The notes below the pieces were generated by a model. The model did not search any database. It was given only the letters and a program-made list of their open reading frames with translations, and had not been told where the DNA came from. Both the position numbers and the translations under genes were made by a program. 64,000 nt of DNA from Nemertoderma westbladi (Eukaryota > Xenacoelomorpha > Nemertodermatida > Nemertodermatidae), in contig JAUCBJ010002007.1 in NCBI GenBank assembly GCA_032718475.1, positions 58,835-122,834 on the forward strand. Direction: 5' to 3'. Shown piece after piece: positions 29,575 through 40,694 of the stretch. Each line of letters begins with the position of its first letter. The first letter of the stretch is position 1.

Positions 29575-31695
29575 TGGGGTGGATCAGGATTCTATAGCAT
29601 CATGGTGGATGAAACAACTGACATAGGTGGCAGTGAGCAGGTGTCATTGTGTTTCCATTATGTTGATGATGACTTAAAGCCAATTGAAGCTTTCATGGGA
29701 CTTCATATGAGGCGACGTCTATACTACGGGTGAGTAAATAAATGTTGCAAATGTGAGGTAATTTAATTTATCTAGTTTAACTAATTTAATTCTACTAATT
29801 CTACTACTAATCTAATTTATCTGAAACGTACATTTTCAAATCTAAATATGTTTAAGAAAGTAAGTTTAAAATTTCATTAGAGTCGCTAATCCAACCCACT
29901 ATCCATTTATTTGTTTATGGATTTATTTATTTATTTGTAGGTGAGGAGTTAGCTCGAATTATCACAGTGCTTCTGATGAAACTTGGAATCCCTCTTACAA
30001 AGCTGCAAGGTCAATGCTACGATGGTGCAGCTAACATGAAAGCGATATACAAAAGGGTGAAGTCGCGAATATTAGAGTTACAGCCGAAAGCGTTGTACGT
30101 ACATTGCTCCAACCATTCACTAAACCTTGTGATGCAAGAGTCGGTTAAGGGTGTCCAGTCCATATGATTAGAGATAGTTTAGAATTAGTGAATAGGGTGG
30201 GCGTGCTTATTGGAAATTCAGCCAACCATATTTCTGTATTTAAAGATGTTGCCCAGTCATCAATTGAGGAAAGTGCAGTTTTTACACGTCCATCCATTCC
30301 GAAGCCACTGTGTGCTACTCGCTGGACCCTGAAAAGTAAAGCATTACAGTGCATTCATTCACAGGATAGTGTTGTGCAAGAAACGATTTTAATAAGATAT
30401 CTGATGAGACTAAAGTTCCAGAAACGGGTGCCAAAGCATCAGGATACTATACTGTTCATTTATTTATGAAGTCAGAAACTCTGTTTGGAATAAAAATATT
30501 GAAGCTTGTATTTGCAAAAACAGAAACTGGCATACACATTACAGAATACCAGCTTATCAGTAAGTGGTGCTAAGGAGGCAGCCAATCAGGTTATACAGTT
30601 TCTCTCCAGTATTCATAGCAAGAGTTATTTTAGCAAGTTGAGGATGGAGATGGAAACGGAGTCAGAACATCTTGACCTGGATCCATTTGTAATGCCAAGA
30701 GCTCGATGTGTTCCAGCCAGACTTGAACACAGCATAGCAGTAGTCCCGCACCATCTCACATTCCTAACTCAACTGAATCCTACTTCCGTTCAAAATATTT
30801 TGAGTTTCTGGACTTAATGATAGGGCTAATGATGGAGCGCTTCAATAAACCAGGAATTTATATTCTAATAAAACTAGAGAACTGCTTGATCGAGAAGGAT
30901 GTCACCCACTTTCGCATTGAGTATGAGTATAAGGATGATGTTGACTGTGAAGTATTAGCACACGAATTCGCTCTATTCCAAAACCCAATTAAATTGGTTA
31001 ATGATGCAGTGGCACAGTTTCAGACTAGGGAAAAGGTAAGCAAGTTTTCATTAAGATCGATTGTCAAAATATTTATATAGCAAAATAGTAATAGTGGGTG
31101 ATTTTTTCTCAATATTATATAAGCGTTTTTATGAGAGGCCATTAGGGCTTACTTGTTGAGAGGTCAAGTATATGTGCCACTATAACTCTGTCAAACTGTC
31201 CTTAGGGGCTGATGGTCTTCTTATAGCCAGCTTGCTGGCTTTCTAGTTAATTAGCCGATAGGGGGAGGGCGGGAACTGATGCAATAGAAATTCATCCCTC
31301 TCCAGGGAATGGGAAAGGGAAATGCGATGCAAATTACAGCTAATTACTCTCAAAAATAAAACTGTAACGGGGATGGTTTTGGTTAAAAAGACGTACCACT
31401 TTAACCTGCACCTTTCCCTAAGGCACCTTTGCACCGTTTCTTGAGGCAGGATATAAATTTTCCAAGATGGGATTTGTGTCCAGCCCACCCCCCAACTCAT
31501 AGAGCAACTCATACGGTTGATCCTCCAACTAGTGCGACACTGGAACAGTCGTGTTCTGCATTGAGAAGACTTCTTACCTGACTGCACACCACCATGCGAC
31601 AAGCTAGATTGACTCATTTGGCTGTTCTTCATATGCGCCAACACCTGGCCAATAAACTCGATCTATCAGATATTTGCCAAGACTTTGTTTCATGA
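29575..31695 (+). pseudogene. hAT-superfamily transposase, degenerate
   Basis: Pieces of a DUF4371-type hAT transposase appear in order but in several frames. They are FYSIMVDETTDIGG with FHYVDDDLKPIEAF (29580-29700); LGIPLTKLQGQCYDGAANM with ALYVHCSNHSLNLVMQ (29970-30150); PKPLCATRWTLKSKALQ (30297-30350); and the C-terminal dimerisation region TLEQSCSALRRLLT, stop, LHTTMRQARLTHLAVLHM (31520-31645). A GT-AG intron is possible between 29716/29730 and 29940. The in-frame stop in the C-terminal domain and the frame breaks show it is dead. The N-terminal BED finger is missing, being replaced by a gypsy integrase scrap. Confidence 0.8.
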
Positions 31696-31732
31696 GAAAG
31701 CATGGCTGCCATATTTGGGCAAGTTTATTTAA

Positions 31733-32812
31733 GGGGGGGGGGGGGGGGTAGCGCATTCAAAGACGAATTTTTGAAACATATCCTATATATGGAAACATAT
31801 GGAAACCGTTTTCCCATATCTTACTTAGTTTTCGAGATATCTGGGGTAGAAGATACTGGCTCTGATATATTGGTAAAGGCGATGAAGTTTGGGGTTTATA
31901 TTCAATTTCTGCAAATTTCTTAGCTCAGTGGTGCCAATTGGATGTCTCTACGAGAAAGAGCACAATATTTTAATTGAGAAGGTATTTTTTTATGATTATT
32001 GGACCTACTGATCAGTTTATAAGACAACTTCAAGTCTCCAGAATGAAGACGGGACTCGAATAAGTGACTCTGTGGCTTTGTGGGATTACACAAAATAGAC
32101 TTATCAGTCATTGGAGATCTTCAAAATGTATAATCTCCAGTTCTAGTGGTCGTACGAAGTTTGTTTTAGTCTCATTCGAAAGCTCTTTTCTTAGAGAACA
32201 AAGTTACCATTTTATTTAAGATAAAATGGTTGTGAAGCAATATAACATGAATTTGGGTAAAATATGCCATGCAAATTTTGTTCAAGTTATGATTGCTCAG
32301 GCATCTTTCAAGAGTTTGCTAAACCAAATGGTAACTTTGGTCTCTGAGAAAAGAGCTTTCGAATGAGCCCAAAACGAACTTCGTATGACCACTAGAACTG
32401 GAGATTATACATTTTGAAGATCTCCAATGACCGATAAGTCTATTCCGTATAATCCCGCAAAGACAGCACACTCGCTTATTCGAGTCCCATCTTTATTCCA
32501 GAGACTTGAAGTTGTCTTATAAACTGATCAGTAGGTCCAATAATCTTTAAAAATATAGCTTCTCAATTAAAATTATGTGCTCTTTCTCGTGGAGACATCC
32601 TATTGGCACCACTGAGCACAGAAATTGAATGCAAAGCGCATTTACCGATATAGCGATATATCGGAGCTAGTATTTTCTATCTCAGATATCTCGAGAACTA
32701 AGCAAGATATGGGAAAACCGTTTCTATATTTTAATTCATGTTTCAAAAATTTCGAAAATTCGTTCGACTTTTTGGTCAGAAAATGTGCTACCCCCCCCCC
32801 CCCCCCCCCCCC
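31733..32812. mobile_element. Foldback element, 1.08-kb near-palindrome
   Basis: The left arm (31733 to about 32215) and right arm (about 32330 to 32812) are inverted copies separated by roughly 110 bp. The outer tips are a run of 16 G (31733-31748) and a run of 22 C (32791-32812). TAA directly flanks both tips (31730-31732, 32813-32815), consistent with a 3-bp TWA target duplication as made by PIF/Harbinger transposases. There is no real coding capacity. A transcript would fold into a hairpin of almost 500 bp. Confidence 0.8.
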
Positions 32813-32815
32813 TAA

Positions 32816-35800
32816 CCCTATCGATCCCGAATTAATTTCTGTGGTAAATAAAATTATTTTTTTGTCAAAATACCTTAATTGGGATACAAATGAACTAGTA
32901 AGATGAAAATTAAATAATGTTCATATTATCTTCATTCAGTTTAGAGACATTCCATATATGGTACAACGGGATCTTGGGGTAAATTTATTTAAATTAAAAA
33001 ATTCGTGAAAAATGCATTTCCTTGTTTAATTAATAATAAAAATATTGAAATATTGATAACAATATAACAATTACTAGATTCTATGCCTGTTGTTGGTTCG
33101 TTGGTATGTGTGTGTATTATTTTTTAGTTCACCTAATTCAATGTATTAGGCAATAATTCACATAATCAATAATCATACCAGAGTTCAATAATACAGTTCA
33201 ATCATACCCTAAACAATGGTAGTCTAGAAAGCAGTTTCGATCCGGTCGTATACACAGGAAGATAGAGCATTTAAGGCATGATATCTGTGATTTCATGCCG
33301 CAGTGACGGCAGCGCTGTCGATCAGATACTGGGACCATCCCAGGGAAATGGGCAATTAGATCATGCCGTATATCCATGGCAGGAGAAGGGGCATGGTGAC
33401 GTGGAGTTGACACTCTATCAGTCTCAAATACCACAAACGCCCCCGAAACACTTGGTGCTGGACTAGAGGTAGCAGAGTCTCCTCCTGGACGGCCTCGCTT
33501 CCTCACCAGCGATGGCGGCATCTTATCGAGGAAAAGCGAAGATGTTGATATGGCTTCTGTAAATGACAACAAATCTATTTTTTTGGATTTCAACAAACGG
33601 GTTGTGCCGTTCTTTGCGTCCTTCTTATAATGCAACCATGCATTTACTGTTGCTACATTTAGTGTCCACAAGAAGACTCTTCTATACCATTTCGTACACT
33701 TATGGTCACATACATATAGTGATCTCAACATATCGCAGAGATCCACGCCTCCCATCCTCGAGTTATACTCTTTTACAATCACTGGTTGACCAACAGTAAC
33801 TTTCTTATTTTCGGCCTTTGACCATCTCTGAATCTCTTCTACTGGCTCTAAGGCCACATGGGTCGATGATAACTGCACCATTCGATTGTCTAACCAACGA
33901 ACAATCACAAGACCTGAATTTCGATCTATCTTTGTTGAGGTTGAACCATGCCCACCCCACATTTCATTAAATCAGCTTCACTTTCTAAGTTGCAACCACG
34001 GATCCGATCCTTCCTAGAGTTCCAACTGAATTGAACCCCATACTCTTGAATTGATTGAAGTTCTGGGAAGTTGAAATAATTATCAAAGTACACCAAGTAG
34101 TTACAATTATTAGGAACAGATTCCAGGAGTTTTATCACATAATCACCAGTTTGAAAGCCACAGGATTTGTCTACTTCAACATGACCTACATATATAAAAA
34201 AGTCGTGCATAAACCCAGATATACTGTTGCGACTATAAACTTTGATGCCCCACTGTTTTGGTTTATTTGGTAAATATTGACGCAGAATGGTACGCCCCTT
34301 GAATGGAATCATTTGTTCGTCGATCGATATGAATTCCACAGTTGTAAACAAAATACAAGCCTCTCGAAGAAGATCTAGAAGGGGAAGAATCTTGGCTATC
34401 CTGTCATAGCCAGCATCCCGTGGATTCGTAATTATCGTAGTATTATCTCGAAAATGTAGAAAGCGATTGACATCAAAAAAACGATTTCGAGACATGTGGT
34501 CGGCAATACCGGGGATACGAAATCCATCTTCCCAGTACATTCTGTACCGTGGAAGTCGATATATACCCATACGCAACAACAAAGCTAAGTAAGTTTCTAT
34601 TTCTATTGTAATTGTTCAAAACTAGAACCCTGCTGCACAGATAATATATTTGTTTGTTCTACAATGAGATTAATCATTTCCCTTGAGAAGTATAAAGTAA
34701 AGTAGTCGATTGGGTCCAAAACTTTGTCTGGTATGGTATAAGATACCCCCTTCCATTCTCCTTTAGGTAATTCCTTTCTGGTATCTAAATCCACCCAAGA
34801 AAATTTATCGTTTTTAGAAGGCTTCTTAGTTATCTTTCCAGTCCTCTTACGACCTGTTTTGCTCTTAGACCCTGTCACCTTAGACCCAGTCGCTTTAGGA
34901 TTCATTTTGGCCTTAGATCATGTACTGATCTTTGATAAGACTATACAACTGTCATCACTATTGGAGTCCATATTACAACTTAATTGCCCAGTATCTCTAA
35001 CATTATGATCCTGGTCGTGCCCCTGGAAACCATGAAAATCCGGAAAATTGTCATCACTGTCACAACCACTTAAAGGACCGGAATCGCTAACACTATCACT
35101 AAGGCCAGGACAGTCAAACCCCTCGAAACCCTGAAAATCGCCATCCTCTGAGAATATTTCTGGATCGGAATCATCCGCATCTGGGAGAACAACTAACTGA
35201 GTTTCACTTCTTCCATTTCCTTTGGGACGAATAATAATGTCTCCATCCATAGGCATATTGCTGTATTGTTACGCTACACTGTACCGGTATATCTGCCCAA
35301 CCAGAGAGCAACACCCTACAGCGTGGGTGTAGGTAGGCCTATCTCCAATATTACTATAGGCCTACCTAACTGATGAAATAGATAGCTCTGTAAAACATAC
35401 CGGTCAGTACCAGCAAATGGCGGTGTACCAAGATAGGCCTATCATCTATCAGACATCATTGTTGAATGTTCGTTACACTACACAGTCCGGCGCCCGAGCT
35501 AACTAGGTACTAGGCCATTTACCATCCTACTGTACTTAATTGCTGAATATTACAGTAACACAGAATGGCAATACTGCAATATAGTGCTGTAGAGCAGTAG
35601 TTTAAAAAAATCTAATCATACTGTACATGCCCGGTGGCCCATATATGCCCACCTGTTTAAACTAATCAGCTCATTCAGTGATTTGGTAATGGCCTATTGT
35701 TATTGGTTGGAAATGTTAGTGGAGATGTCAGCCAATTTGCTCATATTTTTTTCAAGAGGTGTACCGTCCATTGTAGTGATTGGGAACTGTCAATATTTCA

Positions 35801-36009
35801 GGAAAAATATTGCCAAGAACAGCTATTATGAAGTTGCCAATATCGGGGACTTGTTGGCAATGGCGCAGTACTGTAAAATTACGTTTTGAGCAAATCCATG
35901 TATTTTTTTTTCTAATTAAATGCAATAGTCCCTGAATTTAAAGTTTCTTTGAATGCAATTTATACCCTAAATGTTGGTGCCCATATATGGTACTTTGGGA
36001 TCGAAAGGG
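32816..36009 (-). mobile_element. piggyBac element, 3.2 kb
   Basis: Inverted ends CCCTATCGATCCC (32816) and, on the other strand, CCCTTTCGATCCC (36009) are flanked by TTAA at 36010-36013. On the left the TTAA has been split by the foldback insertion (TTAA at 31729-31732, TAA retained at 32813-32815). Subterminal CCATATATGGTAC motifs occur near both ends (about 32953 and 35972). The internal gene is a broken piggyBac transposase on minus. Confidence 0.85.
33198..35256 (-). pseudogene. piggyBac transposase (PGBD-like), lightly broken
   Basis: An acidic N-terminus (35256-34918, rich in DDSDPE and DSDSDD) ends at a TGA, after which the same frame continues from 34905 with a basic segment and FSREMINLIVEQTN. 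A 1-base shift near 34610 leads into GIYRLPRYRMYW, and a second near 33955 leads into the C-terminal third. The three catalytic Asp are present: ISIDEQMIPFKG, VYFDNYFNFPEL and GGVDLCDMLRS. The C-terminal cysteine-rich finger is intact (CRHCGM, CLKCSIFLC, CFLDYH). One stop and two frameshifts therefore separate it from a full-length gene. This TTAA-specific cut-and-paste enzyme was probably active recently. Confidence 0.85.
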
Positions 36010-36013
36010 TTAA

Positions 36014-36535
36014 GTGAATATTGTAGTGTGCGTTTTAATATTATTATTACGTTTAGTATGGTATATCATATGTTTTATGCAGCACATACACCTTTAATAA
36101 CATTCTGCAGTTAAATCTCACCTCCAATTGCAATGTAAAAATATGTACAATAGTATAAAAAGCATTAAAAAAACATGAAACACGGTTTCAAGCCATTCGT
36201 TAATAAAATTTATTGTCCAGGGTTCTCTATTTTTAACATCTGATATTTAATTGAAATATCTGAGTAGTTTGGAACATAATACGCCCCGCCCCTACTATAA
36301 ATTATTTTTTGGCCTACAGTATTCATATAATCCGCGATACTCCAGAATTGTATTAATTCATTGGTAAATCAATGTGTTACCATGTCAATAATTAACAATT
36401 CAATATACTGTATGTATGTATTATTGACTTGAATTATACAGTATATTGATGTGTTGTTCCTTTGTCTTTTAAGGAACACACAAAACTCAAATTTAACAAA
36501 TTTATGATTAGAGAGCAATTTTAACAATACAAAAG
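36014..36535. other. No gene recognised
   Basis: This is AT-rich DNA between the piggyBac right TTAA and the BEN-like frame. It contains inverted-looking TATACTGTA words but no element end that I can support. Confidence 0.4.
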
Positions 36536-36851
36536 TTGTATTCAAAATTTTATTTTGGCGAAATAAACATTGTAGCTCTGGGTATTCGCAATATGAATCC
36601 GACTACTTATTGGGCTCCGATTGCGCCGAAGCTGTGGACTGACGCTGAACTTAGTAAAGGAATTATTTTCCCAGTTAGAATGAGTTCAACGAAACGCATT
36701 CCATTGGATCCTGTCAAGTCCGAAATCTTCCTCAATGCATGGTCAGTCGATTTAATTAAACTGGATAAATATGACGACATGGATCTAATTCGTTCTTGTA
36801 TTACTGCAGTTAATCAGCTGGGAAGCGATCTTAGCAATGGGAAACGCTATA
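36536..36851 (+). CDS. BEN-domain-like exon, truncated by an insertion
   Basis: The frame reads YWAPIAPKLWTDAELSKGII, then MSSTKRIPLDPVKSEIFLNAW, LIRSCITAVNQLGSDLSNGK. The spacing of the hydrophobic residues and the LDP-K signature recall BEN domains, DNA- or protein-binding modules of chromatin factors and some mobile elements. The frame lacks an ATG at its start; an AG at 36577-36578 (ATTGTAG) is a possible splice acceptor. It is interrupted at 36852 by the inverted-repeat element. The family call is tentative. Confidence 0.4.
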
Positions 36852-36919
36852 GGGGCTGTTGCGCTGTCAGTCAGAGAGGTAACGGCCCATGGGGTAAGGA
36901 TTTACCCATGGGGCGCTAA

Positions 36920-38200
36920 CTATCAGATAGTCTGATACCAACTGTCAGACAGTCTTTTTCAACTATCAGATAGATGATCGCCCAGTTACAAGTTGCTGAT
37001 AATAGTTGTATTTTTTAAACCCCCGAGTGTTGTTGACGGAGTCTGTTACTTCCGAAATCGTTGGTCGTGGTGCCGGTGCCGAAATTCTGGCTTTGATTAA
37101 AAGCACTGAACTGCTGAACGATGGCGGAATCTACGAAACCCGGCCGGATTCCTAATCCATAATCCGAGGAGGCGACGGAGTCAATTAAACGTAAACAATG
37201 AAGCGATGGACAATGGAGTCTATTCAATGTATCCAGAACGATAGGATGGCGACAGAGTCTATTACAGTATTAAACATGCAACCAAAGCGATCAGACAATG
37301 TCAATGTATAAGATTTCTAAAGACTAAAGAGCTAACTTTAGGATAATCTGCCTTATATTTTTAGAATTATTATAATTAATTCTGTTATGTTTATAATGAA
37401 TTGTATCTTTTGACAGACTACTTGATGTGCGACCGTGATAATAAAATTAAATGGTGCCGAAATATTTTCACTTAACTGCAGGTAGGGGGGGGGGGGGCAA
37501 TCAATATTCTTCCCTCTCCAGGTGAAAATCGCTTGTTTACTACTGAAATAAAACTGCATCCTGTTCTATAGGAAAAAAACATTATAGGGGAAACTTTAGC
37601 AAGTTGTGTTTATTTTAACCGATAGACAAGATTACATGTTTACCAAGTTTGGTATAATTTAGTCAAAGATTGAATGAGTTATGATTTTAAATTATCAGTG
37701 GAGGGTGAAGGCGGCGGGCCAGGATTCAGTTATACTGAATAAAGAATAGTGATTAAACCAAGGGATACGCGATATGACACTGCTGTATAAGTTCATTGAA
37801 TGACTGTTCGAAACATTTAATTCAAAACTATATAACCATATAAATGTTAATATAATGTTGGATTTTTTTTTGTAATAATTAACAGATGAATTATATTTCA
37901 TTAATTTATTTTTTTATCTAATCACATTATTAAATAACGAAGCACAGAAATAATACTAAGATTGAATATTGAATTGAAGGTACAGTACCGAATTGAATAT
38001 TTGAATGGGAGAATCTTTTAAGCTTGTTAAGCCAAGGAATGTTCACCACCATGGGTGATCTTCCACAGTAAACCCTTCCACTCTGTTTCCCAAGTTGCCT
38101 TGGTTCCCAATCGACCACTGAAGGATGAAAGCCAGGGTTGGGCTAGGCTGCAGCACTGTGCCCAAACAGTATTGCCCCATCTAGGGATCGAACATTGAAT
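36920..38200. other. Interior of inverted-repeat element, no gene
   Basis: There are a few GACGGAGTC words near 37020-37260, a G run at 37486-37496 and a TACCAAGTTTGGT word at 37639. No coding frame is recognised. Confidence 0.4.
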
Positions 38201-38301
38201 ATTTGAGATTGCATAAGATAGAGTATTGAATATTGAATATCTTCGGCCGTCATCCCGTTGGTGACTCCATTGGCAACCATTTCGATTGGATTCGGCTCCT
38301 A

Positions 38302-38625
38302 TCAGTCCCCGACTAGACCGATGGTCGGTGTGGTTGCTGTCCCCATGACTGAGGCTGCATTACCAACCAAAATTGCCATATCCAGGCGCTGGAGCAGAAA
38401 CTGGTGTGACCGCGGTTCGTGGGTGGCACTGTGGGGACGAGCCCCGATCTCCCGGAGGAAGGTGGATGTCTCTGGACCAGGGCGGCCAAAGGTCTCAAAG
38501 GTCACAGGGTGAAAGAAATGGCCCCGGTCCATTAGGTCGTGATACATAGAGTTTTTAATGCGCTCCGCCCCCTCAGCTGAGTGTCCCCCGGCAATGACTG
38601 AATGATGGTTTGTTGAAGGTGGCTG
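38302..38625 (-). pseudogene. Non-LTR retrotransposon C-terminal fragment
   Basis: The frame reads ERIKNSMYHDLMDRGHFFHP, VTFETFGRPGPETSTFLREI, then THEPRSHQFLLQRLDMAIL and GNAASVMGT. This is the conserved carboxy end that follows the endonuclease-like domain in a large group of invertebrate retroelements. Everything upstream (reverse transcriptase) is missing. Confidence 0.65.
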
Positions 38626-39199
38626 GGGGCCAGTGGATCTAGTAATAATTAATGCAAAGATATGATTAGGTAGGCCTACGTGATATTAGTTTCTTAAACC
38701 AAACCTATCCATCCATTGACGTCAAAATATATCCAATTTCTCAATCCATACTAATCCGTATGTACTAATGTACACTGTAATGCAATACCAGTAATGTCAA
38801 TGTCCAACCAAACAATGCGTTGAGTGTTATCGGGCCAGCCTCCAAGAAATATTAGGCTACCGTAACTGTACCTCGCTCTGTCGCATCAGTTTTTGTAGTG
38901 GTCTAATTCCAGGCTACCAGAATCCGTTAGGCCTAGTGCATGATATAGAATCAGCACATCCTGACATCTATGCAACACCTGAACTCACGCGAGCATTTTA
39001 CAGATGGTGGTCTAATTTATATGGACTTGTACCACGAAACCGTGTATTATTTACAGATGTAGGCTAAATTTCGGGTCTTGTACCGTGCACAGTACTGGTG
39101 GGCCTACACAGCTACTGCTATTTTGCCTAATACAGGTCCCAGAGGTAAATCCTTACCCCATGGGCTGTTACCTCTCTGACTGACAGCGCAACAGCCCTC

Positions 39200-40640
39200 T
39201 CTCGGGAAATGTCTCGCGTGGTGGCCGCTCATCAGGGACAGGATGATGAGACTGTTAATTGTGATGAGAATGTTAATTAACCCACCGAAGACCGTTTGAT
39301 TCAGGTTACACCCAGGACCTTTTGGGTCAAATTGCCCCACGGTATATTATTGATAATATTATCAATCAAAATGACCAAAAGTGAGGTTTTATCAGTATGG
39401 AAACTCATTTGCGACTTACGGGCAAGTTACTTAGGCTATTTACATCCGATTTGGTTTCAATAACAAGCATAGCGAGTGACACAACGAAACGAGGGTTTCT
39501 CATTTTGTTCAGATATGTATGAACTGTACATAGAAATGTTGACAACTCCACCTGAACAAGCGTGTATATCAATATGAGTTTCATAATATCAATATCATTC
39601 ACTTAAGTACTCAGACTATTTACATCAAACTGGGATTGATTAACGAGAGAAGCGAGTGACACAAAAACCGAGTCCACTTTAATTGAATAATTATTCGCAA
39701 ACAATGAGAAAACATTTGAGTAGCGCCTGGTAGCTTTAGGTCCGGAGCATTGGGTCTGTGTCATTAGGTCCTGGCAGGCTGTTAGGGTTAGGGCTGAGCA
39801 ATTTGGTCAGTAAGTCCACTCTGCCTCCATAACCAGGCAGGTTAGTAAAGGAGCAGGTTATAGAGGCGAGTTGAAAGGAACCAAAACAATAAACGAGAGT
39901 TAGGAATAATTTAATGAATGTGTTACAGGACCTAAAGTAAACCGGTTTGGACCTAACGCTACATTACCAACTACTACTACAACAACTACACCAGCTACAA
40001 CTGGTTTTAAAAGGTTTTGAAATTAGTCAGTTCAGCAGTTATACTAAGACAGTAAAGTAAGATACTGAGATGTGTTGTAGTAATACCTGAATACAGTAAT
40101 AGACCGGTACATGCCCTTTCAATACAGGGTAACAAAACGGTTATATAATCATATTGCTGTATAGCATAACTCCAACTGACCAACACTGTGATCTGGTGCC
40201 TGTCAGCCTGTGGTGATATACCGGTACAGCTATACAGCTATATAAGGATGATTATGTTAATATTATTTACCAGCTACTGTAGCTGGTGGAGTAGTTACCT
40301 TGGCTCTAGCTTGTACCTACCTGAGGCAAGTGGTGGGTAGGCTGCATCATTTTGACAAACATTCAAAATATGACCTGTACCTATGATATTTGTGTTACAC
40401 TTCCAAAAAAAACATTCTGTGCAAAATATTAGCAAGGTTGGGTGATATCTAGAGGGGCAACAAGGACCATGAAGTTGACATATATTAGCCGCTATTGATC
40501 ATGATTATCGTAAACACCGGAAAGTTGTTTTCACACTGCCAGTGAGAATTTTACAAACTAATAATGAAATTAAGTCATTTTAAACAAAAGATATTAATCA
40601 CAATACCTCAAAACACTATAATTGCCAAGATTAATAATCA
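39200..40640. other. Mostly unassigned DNA with one satellite monomer
   Basis: No gene is seen. At 39846-39910 a single diverged copy of the 68-bp satellite of 58.3-59.2 kb is present (AAAGGAGCAGGTTA followed by CAAAACAATAAACGA). Confidence 0.5.
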
Positions 40641-40694
40641 AATTACTGACTTTATACTATGTGAGTTAACAGTATGACAGTATATATATAACGA

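Larger units (their letters stand above)
36852..39199. mobile_element. Element bounded by long inverted repeats, 2.3 kb
   Basis: About 55 bases at the left end (36853-36906, starting GGCTGTTGCGCTGTCAGTCA) recur inverted at 39144-39197 with few differences. Frames reading through both ends give the same peptide (GCCAVSQRGN, GKDLP). No transposase is found inside. The interior holds a LINE fragment (38302-38625) and otherwise unassigned DNA (36920-38200). Target duplication is not evident, so the superfamily is unknown. Confidence 0.6.

Noticed and set aside
37930-38230. Second tRNA-like B box (GGGATCGAAC near 38184)
   Set aside because: No matching A box at a plausible distance was found.
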